Positions 8,236 to 19,635 of a DNA stretch of 64,000 nucleotides are shown here, one piece after another. The position numbers and the translations under genes are program-made. Source of the DNA: Betaproteobacteria bacterium (GTDB taxonomy: Bacteria; Pseudomonadota; Gammaproteobacteria; Burkholderiales; Casimicrobiaceae); the NCBI GenBank assembly GCA_016704895.1, contig JADIZG010000070.1, positions 1 to 64,000 on the forward strand, in the 5' to 3' direction. Below the pieces are notes generated by a model, which had not been told where the DNA came from, searched no databases, and saw nothing but the letters and a program-made list of their open reading frames with translations. The first letter of the stretch is position 1. Each line of letters begins with the position of its first letter.

Positions 8236-9441
8236 TCACGCCGCCTGCGAGAGGCCGTCCTCGCGGAACATCTGCTTGATGCCCCGGATCGCCTGGCGCG
8301 TGCGCGCCTCGTTCTCGATCATCGCGAAGCGCACGTGGCCGTCGCCGAACTCGCCGAAGCCGACGCCCGGCGACACCGACACCTTCGCCTGCGACAGGAT
8401 CCGCTTCGTGAACTCGAGCGAGCCCGCGGCGCGGTAAGCCTCGGGGATCCTCGCCCACACGTACATCGACGCCTTGGGGTTGTCGACCATCCAGCCGGCC
8501 TCGTGGAGGCCCTTGACCAGCACGTCGCGGCGCCGCTGGTACTTCATCGCGATCTCGGCGACGCAGTCCTGCGGCCCCTCGAGCGCGGCGATCGCCGCGA
8601 CCTGGATCGGCGTGAACGTGCCGTAGTCGTGGTAGCCCTTGATGCGGCCGAGCGCGTTGACGAGGTCGCGGTTGCCGACCATGAAGCCGATGCGCCAGCC
8701 CGCCATGTTGTAGCTCTTCGACAGCGTGAAGAATTCGACGGCGACGTCGCGCGCGCCGGGCACCTGCATGATCGACGGGGCCTTCCAGCCATCGAACGTG
8801 ATGTCCGCGTACGCGAGGTCGTGCACGACCCAGATGCCGTACTCGCGCGCGAGCGCGACGATCTTCTCGAAGAAGTCGAGCTCGACGCACTGCGCGGTCG
8901 GGTTGGCCGGGAAGTTCAGGATGAGCATCTTGGGCTTCGGGAAGCTCATGCGGATCGTGTGCTCGAGCTCGGCGAAGAAGTCGACGCCCGGCACGAGCGG
9001 GATCTGGCGGATGTCGGCGCCCGCGATGACCGGCCCGTAGATGTGGATCGGGTAGCTCGGGTTCGGGACGAGCACGGTGTCGCCGCGGTTCAGCGTGGCG
9101 AGCGCGAGGTGCGCGATGCCTTCCTTCGAGCCGATCGTGACGATCGCCTCGCTCTCGGGGTCGAACTCGACGCCGTAGCGGCGCTCGTACCAGTGGCAGA
9201 TCGCGCGGCGCAGCCGCGGGATGCCCTTCGACACCGAGTAGCCGTGCGTGTCGAGGCGCTGCGCGGACTCGACGAGCTTGGCGACGATGTGCGGCGGCGT
9301 GGGGCCGTCGGGATTGCCCATCCCGAAGTCGATGATGTCCTCGCCCCGACGGCGCGCGGCCATCTTGAGCTCGGTGGTGATCGCGAAGACGTACGGGGGC
9401 AGCCGCTCGAGGCGCTCGAAATGCTTGGGGGGCAGGGGCAT
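8236..9441 (-). CDS. alaC: Alanine transaminase of the AlaC type
   Basis: A fold-type I PLP aminotransferase of 401 residues. It is expected to interconvert pyruvate plus glutamate with alanine plus 2-oxoglutarate, though older annotations call this family aspartate aminotransferase. The PLP lysine is Lys242 in [24 protein letters not shown] is the family-specific substrate and cofactor loop. The start [19 protein letters not shown] is conserved in betaproteobacterial AlaC. The gene is 31 bases upstream of hom, so the two may be cotranscribed, and it is divergent from the DUF498 gene, as is common in relatives. Confidence 0.88.
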   Translation of the reverse strand: MPLPPKHFERLERLPPYVFAITTELKMAARRRGEDIIDFGMGNPDGPTPPHIVAKLVESAQRLDTHGYSVSKGIPRLRRAICHWYERRYGVEFDPESEAIVTIGSKEGIAHLALATLNRGDTVLVPNPSYPIHIYGPVIAGADIRQIPLVPGVDFFAELEHTIRMSFPKPKMLILNFPANPTAQCVELDFFEKIVALAREYGIWVVHDLAYADITFDGWKAPSIMQVPGARDVAVEFFTLSKSYNMAGWRIGFMVGNRDLVNALGRIKGYHDYGTFTPIQVAAIAALEGPQDCVAEIAMKYQRRRDVLVKGLHEAGWMVDNPKASMYVWARIPEAYRAAGSLEFTKRILSQAKVSVSPGVGFGEFGDGHVRFAMIENEARTRQAIRGIKQMFREDGLSQAA

Positions 9442-9522
9442 GGCAGGCTCTCGCGTAAGCGCCCGGAACCGTCCGAGCGACGCGCCGCGGGCCGACGGGG
9501 ATCGTCGGCCGGTACACGACCG

Positions 9523-9528
9523 TATAAT
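9523..9528 (+). promoter_or_regulatory. Probable -10 element (TATAAT)
   Basis: A perfect TATAAT lies 43 bases before the GTG start of the DUF498 gene, in the divergent gap with alaC. No convincing -35 hexamer is visible 16-18 bases upstream. Confidence 0.45.
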
Positions 9529-9571
9529 CGTAACGAATCCGCGGGTTTGCCGCAATGCACCATCGACAGAC

Positions 9572-9943
9572 GTGAAGCTTTCCCTCGACAGCGGCCCGGG
9601 CATCGTCGTCACCGCCACCGGCGAAGGCTGGATACGCGTGGGGACCGTGGAAGTCCGGGAAAACGCGGTGCTGACGCGCGACGAGGTCCTGACGCCGTGG
9701 GCGAGCGCCGGCTACGAGGCCCTCGTTGAGGGCGATTTCGCGGCGCTGCTCCCCCACGGGCCCGAACTGGTGCTCTTCGGGAGCGGCGAGCGCCAGCGAT
9801 TCCCGCATCCGCGGCTCCTGCGCTCGCTGATCGACGCGCGGATCGGCGTCGAGACGATGGCGACGCGCGCGGCCTGCCGCACGTTCAACATCCTGAGCGG
9901 CGAGGGACGCCGCGTGGTCGCGGCGCTGATCGTGGCGCGATGA
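9572..9943 (+). CDS. Mth938-like (DUF498) domain protein
   Basis: The 123-residue protein starts at a GTG ([10 protein letters not shown]). It shows the DUF498/Mth938 fold signature: an N-terminal strand pair ([15 protein letters not shown]), [19 protein letters not shown], and [30 protein letters not shown]. The human relative NDUFAF3 helps respiratory complex I assembly, but the bacterial role is not established. The divergent pairing with alaC is common in betaproteobacteria. Confidence 0.85.
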   Translation: MKLSLDSGPGIVVTATGEGWIRVGTVEVRENAVLTRDEVLTPWASAGYEALVEGDFAALLPHGPELVLFGSGERQRFPHPRLLRSLIDARIGVETMATRAACRTFNILSGEGRRVVAALIVAR

Positions 9944-10010
9944 GCGCCGGGCCGCGCGCGAGCGCCGTCGGCGGGCCGTCCGTGGACCGCCGGCGCGCTT
10001 CCGGGGCGCC

Positions 10011-11016
10011 ATGAGCCGGGTTCCGGTCGTCCTGGCGATCGGCACCGCGCAGACGCTCGCATGGGCGTCGAGCTACTACCTGCCCGCCGTGCTCGCCGAT
10101 CCGATCGCGGCGACGCTCGGACTGTCGCGGACATGGGTGTTCGGCGCGTTCTCGGTCGCGCTCGTGCTGATGAGCTTCCTGGGCCCGCGATCGGGCGGCA
10201 CATCGACGCGCGCGGCGGGCGCGCCGTGCTCGTCGCCTCCGCGCTGGTGCTGCCGGCGGGACTCGTGCTGCTCGCGGCCGCGCAGGGGCCGGTCTCGCTC
10301 GCGCTCGCCTGGATCGTGCTCGGCGTCGGCATGGCGCTGGGCCTCTACGACACCGCGTTCGCCGCGCTCACTGCGATGTACGGCCACGGCGCACGCACGC
10401 CGATCACCGGGATCACGCTCATGGCCGGATTCGCGAGCACGATCGGCTGGCCGGTGTCCGCCTGGCTCGACCACGCGATCGGCTGGCGCGGCGCATGCGT
10501 CGCCTGGGCGATCGTTCACCTCGTGGTGACGCTTCCCTGCTACCTCGTCGCCGTGCCGCGGCGCGCGATGCCGGCGACGCCGGGCGGCGGGCGACCCCGC
10601 GCGCGTCGCGGCACGGCGCTTGGCGTTCGCGTTCGCGGTCGTCGTTCGTGTCTCGACGCGATGGCCGCGCCGCTGCGAGACCCGGCGCGAGCGCCACGGC
10701 CGCGATCGCCGCAGCCGCGTCGTCGGCCCGCCAGGTCGCCGCGCGCTCGCGATTCCTGAGCGTCCACCACGTCGCGTCCGGTGTCGGTCGTCGCGTTCTG
10801 GGCTGCGCGGGGGCTCGCGTTCGTCGGCGGCGCCGGCGTCATGCTCCTGCCCTGCCGGCGCGGGAACCGGCTGACGATCGCGCGCGGGGCTTGCCGGTGG
10901 GTGGATTCCGGCGATCGCGCCGCTCGCGCGGGCGGGCGATCGCTTCGGCCCTCGCGCAGGCGGCCGCGGGGCTGGCGGTGTCGGGCGCCTGTCGCCTCGC
11001 GTTCGCGAGTTCCTGA
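10011..11016 (+). pseudogene. MFS transporter, decayed
   Basis: The start MSRVPVVLAIGTAQTLAWASSYYLPAVL is that of a 12-helix major-facilitator permease. A one-base change near 10180 shifts the reading from FLGP into AIGRHIDARGGRAVL. The frame then stays good through GVGMALGLYDTAFAALTAMYG and TIGWPVSAWLDHAIGWRGA to about 10555. Beyond that, recognisable pieces (AFAFAVVV, GASATAAIAAAA, RGNRLTIARG, LAQAAAGLAVSGA) are scattered over all three frames with lost segments. Substrate unknown. The amount of damage in the second half exceeds what isolated sequencing indels produce here, so I treat it as a pseudogene. Confidence 0.75.
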
Positions 11017-11482
11017 GCACCCACCACGTCAACGCTGCGGAAGCGGCTCTCGTGTTCGGCGAACGCGCGGACGGGTTCCATGCACCTGCCGGGTTGGTGG
11101 CATGGCGCGCCTCGCTGCTCGATCGGCCGGCGCCGGCGTCTGCCCTGTCTCCCCCGTGGGTTGCCCTGTTCACGGGCGGGGAACGGGGGTGGCACGATCG
11201 CTCGCGGCGTCGACGGCTGCGCCCGCGGTCCTGTTCCGGCCCGGTGGGCTAACGCGTCGACCGTCCGGGCCCGCAGGGAACGTCCGGATCGGCGCCGCCG
11301 CACGGCTCGCGCAGCCCGGGCGCCGCGGCGCTCGGATCTCAGGTCGGGGTGCCCTGCTTACGCCGGGGTCCGACGCCGCGCTGGGCGGTGTCGGGCGGCC
11401 GGGTGTGGCTCGCCGGGCGCCGCCGGTGGGCCGCCCGGACACGCGCGCAGCCGTCTCGGGCAGCGGCGCGGCGCCGCCGCCG
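11017..11482 (+). other. Degenerate stretch resembling a second copy of the MFS 3' part
   Basis: No intact gene is present. Short segments again look like the C-terminal half of the neighbouring MFS protein: FLSTHHVNAAEAAL, AGNGGGTIARGV and AAPAVLFRPGG, in different frames. The words TTCCTGAGC..CCACCACGTC occur at 10753 and again at 11010, and ACGATCGC at 10874 and 11194, in the same order. This fits a decayed tandem duplication. The last 150 bases before the Rieske gene show nothing recognisable. Confidence 0.4.
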
Positions 11483-12204
11483 TCAGCACTGGATCGGCGG
11501 GGACTGGACAGGTGGTTGGCGCGAGCGGCGTGCGCGCACGACGGTCGCGCGGTCCTGGGGCGCCCCGCCGCGCGCCCCCGGTCGCCGTACTCGAGCCCGA
11601 GCTTCACTTCGTACTTGCGGTAGAACGCGTCGAACTGCTCGGGCCCGACGGTGCCGAGCGCGTGGAGCCCGTCGCTCGCCGGGTCGTGCTCGAGCACGAT
11701 CGCCGCGAGCGGCTGCGGCGCGGGACCGGACACGACGCGCGCCCCCTGCGTCGGATCGTAGACGCTGTGATCGGCGCAGCAATGGATGACGGTGCCGCCC
11801 GACGTGGCCGAGCGGTCGCGCTGGTAGCGGATGAACGACACCTCGCGCGTCGGATACGCGAGCTTGTGCGCGCAGATGGCCGAGAACGCGACGACCGACC
11901 GGTCCGCCCCCACGCCGCCGGACCAGTCGTAGTTTCCGCCGTCCTCGCGCCGCAGCGACGTCCTGGCCGCGGCGGGCTTCGGCAGGCGGAGCAGGAAGCA
12001 CGGCGTCGCGGCGAACGGATACTGGAACACGTAGTTCGTGTCCGCCACGAGCGCGCCGGCCTTGATGGGCGTCCCGTGGATGTCCACCAGCCGGACCCGC
12101 CGGTAGAGGCGCGGCGGAGCGCCGGCCCGCACGGAACCCGGTCCCGCCAGCGCGGCCGCACCGGCCATCAGGCCGCAGGCGCCAAGAAAGTCTCGTCTTT
12201 CCAT
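11483..12204 (-). CDS. Tat-exported Rieske [2Fe-2S] protein, frameshift near the 3' end
   Basis: The protein starts MERRDFLGACGLMAG, a twin-arginine signal (RRDFLG), so it is probably folded with its cluster in the cytoplasm and moved to the periplasm. Rieske ligands are visible as CAH (AICAHKLAYPT) and CxxH (HCCADHSVYDP). They are followed by the usual Gly-Pro-Ala-Pro-Gln-Pro loop, GPAPQPL. The frame at the end (EYGDRGRAAG) must switch near 11570 to reach a family-like tail (DRATVV ... SPPIQC, stop at 11483). Otherwise the ORF runs on with no similarity. It resembles bc1-type Rieske subunits, but no cytochrome b or c1 gene is adjacent. A partner elsewhere is likely. Confidence 0.78.
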
Positions 12205-12310
12205 CGGCTTCGGTGCGATACCCCCGCGTGATGTCCGGACCGGGCAGGGATGCCGCACCGCAGGAGCGGCGCCCTTCCGGGGAGCCATGCGGCGCGGACC
12301 CGTGGCAGCG

Positions 12311-13240
12311 CTACCCGGCGATCAGCTCCTTCACGTGCTCGGCTGCCGCGCGGCCGAGCGCGGAGAGCGCGTAACCCCCTTCGAGCGTCGAGACGATCCG
12401 CCCGTGCGCATGCTTGTTCGCGACGTAGCAGAGCTCGCGCGTGACCCAGGCATAGTCGGCGTCGCCGAGGCTCAGGCCCGCGAGCGGGTCCTCGCGATGC
12501 GCGTCGAACCCCGCCGACACGAGCAGGAGCTGCGGCCGGAACGCGAGGAGCGCCGGCAGCCAGTGCTCCCGGACGGCGTCGCGGAACTCCTGGCTGCCGG
12601 TGCCCTCGGGCAGCGGCACATTGACCATGTTGGGCGCCGGGTCATGCGTGCCCGAGTACGGGTAGAGCGGGTGCTGGAACGTCGACACCATCAGCACGCG
12701 CTCGTCGCCCGCGAACACGTCCTCGGTGCCGTTGCCGTGGTGGACGTCGAAGTCGATCACCGCGACGCGGTCGAGCTTGTGGTGGTCGAGCGCGTGCATC
12801 GCGCCGACCGCGACGTTGTTGTAGAGGCAGAACCCCATCGCGCGCCGGCGCTCCGCATGGTGGCCGGGCGGGCGCACCGCGCAGAATGCGCTGCGACACT
12901 CGCCGCGCATCACGAGGTCGGTCGCGAGCACGACGGCACCGGCCGCATGCCGCGCCGCGTCGAGCGAAAACGGGTTGAGCGCCGTGTCCGGGTCGAGGTA
13001 GTGCAGGCCCTCCCGCGGGCTCGCGTGCTCGATCTCGGCCAGGTAGACGGCGCTGTGGACGCGCAGGAGCTGCTCCCGCGTCGCCTCGGGCGCGTCGTAG
13101 TGGCGCAGGTAGACGTCGAGCCCCGCCGCGATCAGGCGGTCGTTGATCGCCGCGAGCCGGTCCGGGCATTCGGGGTGGTACGGCCCCATCTCGTGCTTCG
13201 CGCACGACGCGTGGGTGATGTAGGCGGTGGGCAAGGGCAC
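12311..13240 (-). CDS. Histone-deacetylase-like amidohydrolase
   Basis: The 309-residue zinc hydrolase belongs to the class II HDAC, acetylpolyamine amidohydrolase and acetoin-utilisation group. Active-site features are His127-His128 in RPPGHHAE, zinc ligands Asp165 and His167 in DFDVHHGNGT, the third ligand in SAGFDAH, and the C-terminal EGGYALSALG loop. The N-terminus ITHASCAKHEMGPYHPECPDRL is the standard bacterial form. Likely substrates are acetylated small molecules or proteins; bacteria lack histones. It is a single gene with no obvious operon, divergent from moxR. Confidence 0.88.
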   Translation of the reverse strand: MPLPTAYITHASCAKHEMGPYHPECPDRLAAINDRLIAAGLDVYLRHYDAPEATREQLLRVHSAVYLAEIEHASPREGLHYLDPDTALNPFSLDAARHAAGAVVLATDLVMRGECRSAFCAVRPPGHHAERRRAMGFCLYNNVAVGAMHALDHHKLDRVAVIDFDVHHGNGTEDVFAGDERVLMVSTFQHPLYPYSGTHDPAPNMVNVPLPEGTGSQEFRDAVREHWLPALLAFRPQLLLVSAGFDAHREDPLAGLSLGDADYAWVTRELCYVANKHAHGRIVSTLEGGYALSALGRAAAEHVKELIAG

Positions 13241-13347
13241 TCTTCCGGGGCGGCGCGGATCGGGGCCGGATCGGATCGGGAGTCCGGCAGGGGGGCGCGC
13301 GCCTTCCGCTCGCCCGCCGGACGGAGTGTAGCGCGCGATCGCCGGGG

Positions 13348-13376
13348 GTGACGAGCCGCGGCGGGGAGGCTAGAGT
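13348..13376 (+). promoter_or_regulatory. Candidate sigma-70 promoter of the moxR operon
   Basis: GTGACG (-35, four of six consensus bases) at 13348-13353 and TAGAGT (-10) at 13371-13376 are separated by exactly 17 bases, and the moxR ATG lies 28 bases beyond the -10. Confidence 0.5.
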
Positions 13377-13404
13377 CCATGCACCGCCTTAGCGTGCCCG
13401 CCCC

Positions 13405-14367
<963 letters not shown>

Positions 14368-14375
14368 CGCCGGCG

Positions 14376-15365
14376 ATGCCGTCGGTCGCGACTCGCGTCC
14401 CGGTCGCCGGCACGTGGGCGCGCGCGCGCCAGCGCTTCTTCCGCCTCGCGCCCGCCGACGAGTCGAGCGTGGTGCTGCGCCATTCGCGCATCTACATCCT
14501 GCCCTCGCGGCGCGGCTGGGCGATGATCGCGACCCTCGCGATCATGCTGCTCACGTCGCTCAACTACGGGCTGTCGCTCGGATTCGCCATCACGTTCCTG
14601 CTTGCCGGGCTCGTCGCCGCCACGCTGCTGCACGCGTTCCGCAACCTGGCCGGCATCGAGATCCGGCCGCTCGCCGCGAGCGAGACGTTCGCCGGCGGAC
14701 GCATCGCGTTCACGCTCTCGGCGAGCGGCGGCGAGCGCACGCGCGAGGCGATCGAGGTCCGATCCGCCGGCACCGCCGTCGCTGTCGCCGACCTCCCGGC
14801 GGGATCGGCGGCGACGCTGCGGCTCGAGCGCGCGGCGCCGTCGCGCGGACTGCTGGCGCTCGGGCGCGTGACGTTGTCGTCGACCCAGCCGATGGGCCTG
14901 TGGCGCGCCTGGTCGTACGTGCACTTCCCTCTCGCGGGCATCGTCTATCCGGAGCCCGAGCCCGGCGCGCCTCCGTTGCCGCGCGGGGCGCACGGTCACG
15001 ACGCGAGCGCGCCGGGGATGGGCGAGGAGTCGGAGTTCTCGGGCCTGCGCGACTACCAGCCGGGCGACGCGCCGCAGCGCGTCGCCTGGAAGGCGGTCGC
15101 GCGCGGCGCCGGCTGGTACACGAAGGAGTTCGACGGCAGCGGCGGCGGCGGGCCGATCTCGCTCGACTGGGCGGCCCTGCCCGCGGCGCTCGACACCGAG
15201 AAGCGCCTCTCCCGCCTGACCGCCTGGGTGCTCGCCGCCGAGCGCGCGGCGCGGCCGTTCGCGCTGCGCATCCCCGGTGCCGCGCTGCCGGTCGCCGCGG
15301 ACCGCGACCACCGGCGCGCGGCGCTGACGCTGCTCGCGATGTTTCCGGCGGAGCGCCGCCCGTGA
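14376..15365 (+). CDS. DUF58 membrane protein
   Basis: The 329-residue protein has two adjacent hydrophobic helices near residues 47-85 ([19 protein letters not shown] and [16 protein letters not shown]). A soluble domain follows with the DUF58 signature [29 protein letters not shown] near 210-240. DUF58 proteins pair with MoxR ATPases and may carry a VWA-like fold. The ATG at 14376 follows the moxR stop closely, and the TGA overlaps the next GTG start (GTGA). That implies a translationally coupled complex at the inner membrane. Confidence 0.9.
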   Translation: MPSVATRVPVAGTWARARQRFFRLAPADESSVVLRHSRIYILPSRRGWAMIATLAIMLLTSLNYGLSLGFAITFLLAGLVAATLLHAFRNLAGIEIRPLAASETFAGGRIAFTLSASGGERTREAIEVRSAGTAVAVADLPAGSAATLRLERAAPSRGLLALGRVTLSSTQPMGLWRAWSYVHFPLAGIVYPEPEPGAPPLPRGAHGHDASAPGMGEESEFSGLRDYQPGDAPQRVAWKAVARGAGWYTKEFDGSGGGGPISLDWAALPAALDTEKRLSRLTAWVLAAERAARPFALRIPGAALPVAADRDHRRAALTLLAMFPAERRP

Positions 15366-17442
15366 CCGCGCTACCGGGACGCGCGGGCCGGCGCGCGCGT
15401 TCCGCCTCGCCGCTGCTCGACACGACGCAGGTCCGATGGCTGGGCGCGCTCATCGTCTGCGCGCAGCTTCCGCAGGCGCCGCACCTGCCGCTGTGGATCG
15501 CGGCGTTCGGCCTGCTGCTCGTGGGCCTGCGCTTCGCCCTCCTGCGACGCGACCGACTGCGCCCCGACACGCCGCCCGCGCGCATTCCCTCGTGGACCCT
15601 CGTGCTGTTCGCGGTCGCCTCCGCGCTCGCGGTGCGCTCGTCCTTCGGCTACCTGCTCGGGCGCGATCCGTCGGTCGCCTTCCTGTTCATCCTCGTGGGC
15701 ATCAAGTTCCTCGAGACCCGGACGGTGCGCGACGGGACGCTGCTCGTCGCGCTCGCCTCGTTCCTGCTCGTGACGCCGTTCTTCCGCAGCCAGTCGCCGT
15801 TCGCCGCGTTCGCCGCGCTGCCGGCGCTCCTGGTGCTCGGCGCGACGCTCGATGCGCTGGCGCGCGCGCACCCGGGTCCGCCCCCGTGCGCCGCCCGGTC
15901 GAGGCGATCAGGCGGACCGGCGTGCTGATCCTCCAGGGGATCCCGATCGCAGCGCTGCTGTTCGTGCTGTTCCCGCGCATCGGCGCGCCGCTGTGGGGGA
16001 TGCCGGCCGACGCGGGCGCGAAGACCGGGCTGTCGGAGACGATGGCGCCCGGCACGATCAGCGAACTGTCGCTGTCCGACGCCGTGGCGTTCCGCGTCGA
16101 CTTCGACGGGCTCCTGCCGCCGCCGGCGCAGCGGTACTGGCGCGGCCCCGTGCTCTCGCGCTTCGACGGCCGCGAGTGGTCGGTCCTGCTGCGGCCCGGT
16201 GCGGGAACGCTCACGCCGTGGCGCGCCGGGGGAATCGCCTATTCGGTCACGCTCGAGCCGCACGGCAAGCCCTGGCTGTTCGCGCTGGACCTGCCGGCAA
16301 GCCTTCCGCGCCCCGCCGTCGACGACGCCGCCGCGGCCGCCGGTTACGCGATACTGACGCGCGACCAGCAGCTGATCGCGCGCGCGCCCGTCGACCAGGT
16401 GATCCGCTACGAGCAGCTCTCGATGCTTCGCGACGCGTTCCCGCCGTTCGACGACGACGACGGCCGCGACGCGTTGCGCCTGCCGTCGCGGAGCAACCCG
16501 AGGACCGTCGCATTCGCGCAGGAGCTCCGCGCGCGGCACGCCGACGACCGCGCGCTCGTCGCCGCCGCGCTCGCGTGGTTCCGCGACGAGCCCTTCGTCT
16601 ACACGCTGACGCCGCCGCTCCTCGACCGCGACCCGGTCGACGGGTTCCTGTTCGAGACGCGCCGCGGCTTCTGCGAGCACTTCGCGGGCGCGTTCGCGGT
16701 GCTGATGCGCGCCGCCGGGATTCCCGCGCGCGTCGTCACCGGCTACCAGGGCGGCGAGATCAACCCGCGCGGCGGGTATCTCATCGTGCGCCAGTCCGAC
16801 GCGCACGCGTGGACCGAGGTGCTGGTGGACGGCGCCTGGCGGCGCGTCGATCCGACGGCCGCCGTCGCGCCGTCGCGCATCGAGTCGGGGCTGTCGCGGG
16901 CGGTCGCCGACGACGAGCCGGTCCCGCTGTTCGCGCGCCTCGACGCCGGCTGGCTCAAGAACGTGCAGCTCGCCTTCGATTCGCTGAACCACGCCTGGCG
17001 GCGCGACGTCGTCGGCTTCAACCGCGACCGCCAGCGCGAGCTGTGGCGCGACCTGACGCTCGACCGCTACGCCGGGTGGCAGATCGCCGCGATCGCCGGC
17101 GCGCTGCTCCTCGCGTGGGCCGGCATCACGCTCGCGTTCGCCGGCTTCGCACGGACACGCCGCGAGCGCGCGCAGGCGCTGTGGAGCGAGGCATGCCTGC
17201 GCCTGGAGCGCGCCGGCCTGCCGCGCATGCCGCACGAGGGCCCGATCGCCTACGCCGCGCGTGCGAGCCGGCGCTGGCCGCAGTTCGCGATCGCGTTCTC
17301 CGCGATCGCCGAGTCCTACGCCGCGCTGCGCTACGGCCCCCCTCCCGCGCGTCCGGGCGAGCACGAGGCGCTCGTCGCGACGCTCGCGCGGGCGGTGGAG
17401 GTGCTGCCGGCGTCGGCGCAGCTGCGCGCGGCGCCCGCGTGA
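15362..17442 (+). CDS. tgpA: TgpA-type transglutaminase-like membrane protein, one frameshift
   Basis: A GTG start at 15362 overlaps the DUF58 stop. The N-terminal part carries several membrane helices ([46 protein letters not shown]). The frame changes at about 15885 within CCCCC: adding one C would join GPPP to [18 protein letters not shown]. The periplasmic domain then holds the transglutaminase core [33 protein letters not shown] (Cys), SDAHAWTEV (His) and [10 protein letters not shown] (Asp). A final helix near 17090 precedes a cytoplasmic DUF4129-like tail. In Pseudomonas TgpA is essential. The role here is inferred to be extracytoplasmic peptide crosslinking or proteolysis. Confidence 0.85.
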
Positions 17443-17454
17443 CGACTCGAACGA

Positions 17455-18416
17455 TTACAGCAACGCGTCCCGGTCGAGGCCGGCCGCCGCGAGGCGCGAG
17501 CGCAGCCGGTCGAGCGCCTCCATCTGGATCTGGCGCACGCGCTCGCGCGTGACGTCGAGCTCCCGCGAGAGCTCGTCGAGCGTGGCGACCTCGGCGCCGT
17601 TCAGCCCGTAGCGACGCTCGATCACGAGCCGCTGGCGCGCGGGCAGCTCCGAGAGCCACTCGGCGACCGACTTCTCCAGCGCGTTGTGGTGCAGCAGCAG
17701 CTCGGGCGCGATCGCGTCCTCGTCGGCGAGCGCGTCCGCGATCGTGATCGACGGATCGCGGTCGAGCGGCGCGTCGAGCGACAGCACGTGCTCCTGCAGC
17801 CGCACCAGGCGCGCGACGTCCTCGATCGGCCGGTCGATCAGGTGTGCGACGTCCTCGATCGTCGCTTCGCGGCCGTCGGCCGGCGGATGGTTCTCGAGAT
17901 GGCGCAGCGCGCGCTGCACGATCGATATCTCGCGCATCACGTGCGCGGGGAGCCGGATCGTTCGCGCCTGCTGGACGATCGCGCGCTCGATCGCCTGGCG
18001 GATCCACCAGGTCGCGTAGGTCGAGAAGCGGAAGCCACGCTCGGGGTCGAACTTCTCGACCGCGTGCATGAGGCCCAGGTTGCCCTCCTCGATCAGGTCG
18101 GGGAGGGCGAGGCCGCGATGCGCGTAGTGGCGCGCGATGCTGACGACCAGCCGGAGGTTGCGCTCGATCAGCCGCTGGCGGGCCTCGAAGTCGCCGGCGC
18201 GCATCGCGCGCGCCGATGCCAGCTCCTCGTCGGCGGTGAGCAGCGGGTGCTGGCCGATCTCGTTCAGGTAGAGCTGCGCGACGTCCGCGACGAAGTCGGC
18301 GGCGAGCCCGGCGGCGGCTCGTCGAGCGGCAGCGGAACGGTGAGCGTGTCGGGGGGCGGCGGAGCGTCGGGCTCCGCGTCGCCGTCGTCCTGCGGCTCGT
18401 GGTCCGTGGCCGACAT
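17455..18416 (-). CDS. rpoS: Stationary-phase sigma factor RpoS, frameshift near the N-terminus
   Basis: The coding sequence gives about 320 residues once one frame change is bridged. The start [16 protein letters not shown] at 18416 leads an acidic, proline-rich N-terminus. Near 18308 the frame must shift by one within CCGGGCTC to continue into [28 protein letters not shown] (region 1.2). Region 2 contains [61 protein letters not shown], and region 4 ends with the helix-turn-helix [16 protein letters not shown]. It directs core RNA polymerase to stress and stationary-phase promoters. The position downstream of nlpD is conserved, and in relatives its main promoter lies within nlpD. Confidence 0.92.
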
Positions 18417-18456
18417 CGACGTTGCCGCGTTCCGGCGTCGCCCGGGCGAGGCCGCG

Positions 18457-19585
18457 CTACGCCGGCGGGAGGTAGCGAATCGGGTCCATCGGCTTGCCGA
18501 GCCGGCGGATCTCGAAGTGCAGCTTCACGCGATCGGCGTCGGTCGAGCCCATCTCCGCGATCTTCTGCCCGCGCGTGACCGACTGTCCTTCCTTCACGAG
18601 GATCTCGCGGTTGTGCGCGTACGCGGTGAGGTAGGTCGCGTTGTGCTTGACGATGACGAGCTTGCCGTAGCCGCGCAGCCCCGCTCCCGCGTAGACGACC
18701 TTGCCGGGCGCGCTCGCCAGCACCGGGTCGCCGCCGGCGCCGGCGATGTCGATGCCTTTGAGCGTCGCGCTCTCGGAGAATGCGGCGACGAGCTTGCCCT
18801 TCGCGGGCCACACCCAGTCGAGCCCCTCGTCGTCGCCCGGGGAGGGTCCGGCCGCGGGCGCGGCGACCGGCGGTGGAGTCGCTGGCGCCGGCGCGGCGGC
18901 CGGACCGCGGCGGCGGCGCGGATCGCGTCGCCGGTTCGGCGGACGCGACAACGGGTGCGTCGACACCGCCGCCGCTCCGCGCGACGTCGCGCATCGCCTG
19001 CTCCGACCAGGGCTCCTTGACTGCCTTGGGCGTCGTCTTGCTCGCCCCATCGGCGGGCCGCGGGGCGCTGGTCGGCGCAGCGGTGGGCGAGGAAGCGGGG
19101 AGCGCGGGGCGCGCGTCGCCGGCGCCGACCGGCGGTGCCGGGCGGAGCGGCGCGGTCGTCGTGCCGGGGGCGCCCGTCGCGGACGCGACCGCCACCGGCG
19201 CGGTTTCGCTGCCCGGCGCGGTCAGCCGCAGGCTCTGTCCGACGCGGATGACGTTGACGTTCTCGATGCCGTTCCACGCCGCGAGGTCGCGATAGTCGAG
19301 ACCGTGCTCGAGCGCGACCTGGTAGAGCGTGTCGCCGCGCTTGACGGTGTAGGTCTGCGGGCGCCAGTCGGGCTCGGCGGGGGCCTTCGCCGCGGTGGCC
19401 GGCGCCGGAGGCGCAGCGACCGATGCCGCGGTCGGGGCGGGCCGCGCGGGCGGCTGCGGCGCGCGCTCGACGACGGGCGCGGGCGTACGGGTCGCGCAAC
19501 CGGCGACGAGGGCGGCGATCGCGACGAGCGCGATCGCGCGACGGGCGCGCAGGATCGGAAGGTGCTTCGGTCGGGTCGTCGTCAT
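18457..19585 (-). CDS. nlpD: NlpD-type LysM/LytM lipoprotein, one frameshift
   Basis: The lipoprotein signal IALVAIAALVAGC directs it to the outer membrane. A LysM domain (YTVKRGDTLYQVALEHGLDYRDLAAWNGIENVNVIRVGQSLRL) binds peptidoglycan. An Ala/Pro/Thr-rich linker leads to a C-terminal LytM domain (GIDIAGAGGDPVLASAPGKVVYAG ... KLHFEIRRLGKPMDP). The usual catalytic histidines are missing (KGID and YAHN where HxGxD and HxH would stand). It should therefore activate an amidase such as AmiC and not cut murein itself. The frame shifts once near 18912 in a CCGCCGCGG tract. It precedes rpoS and follows pcm. Confidence 0.88.
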
Positions 19586-19635
19586 CCGTACGCCGTGCGC
19601 GCGGGACGCGCCCTGCGCGCGGGCGACGGCGCGCG

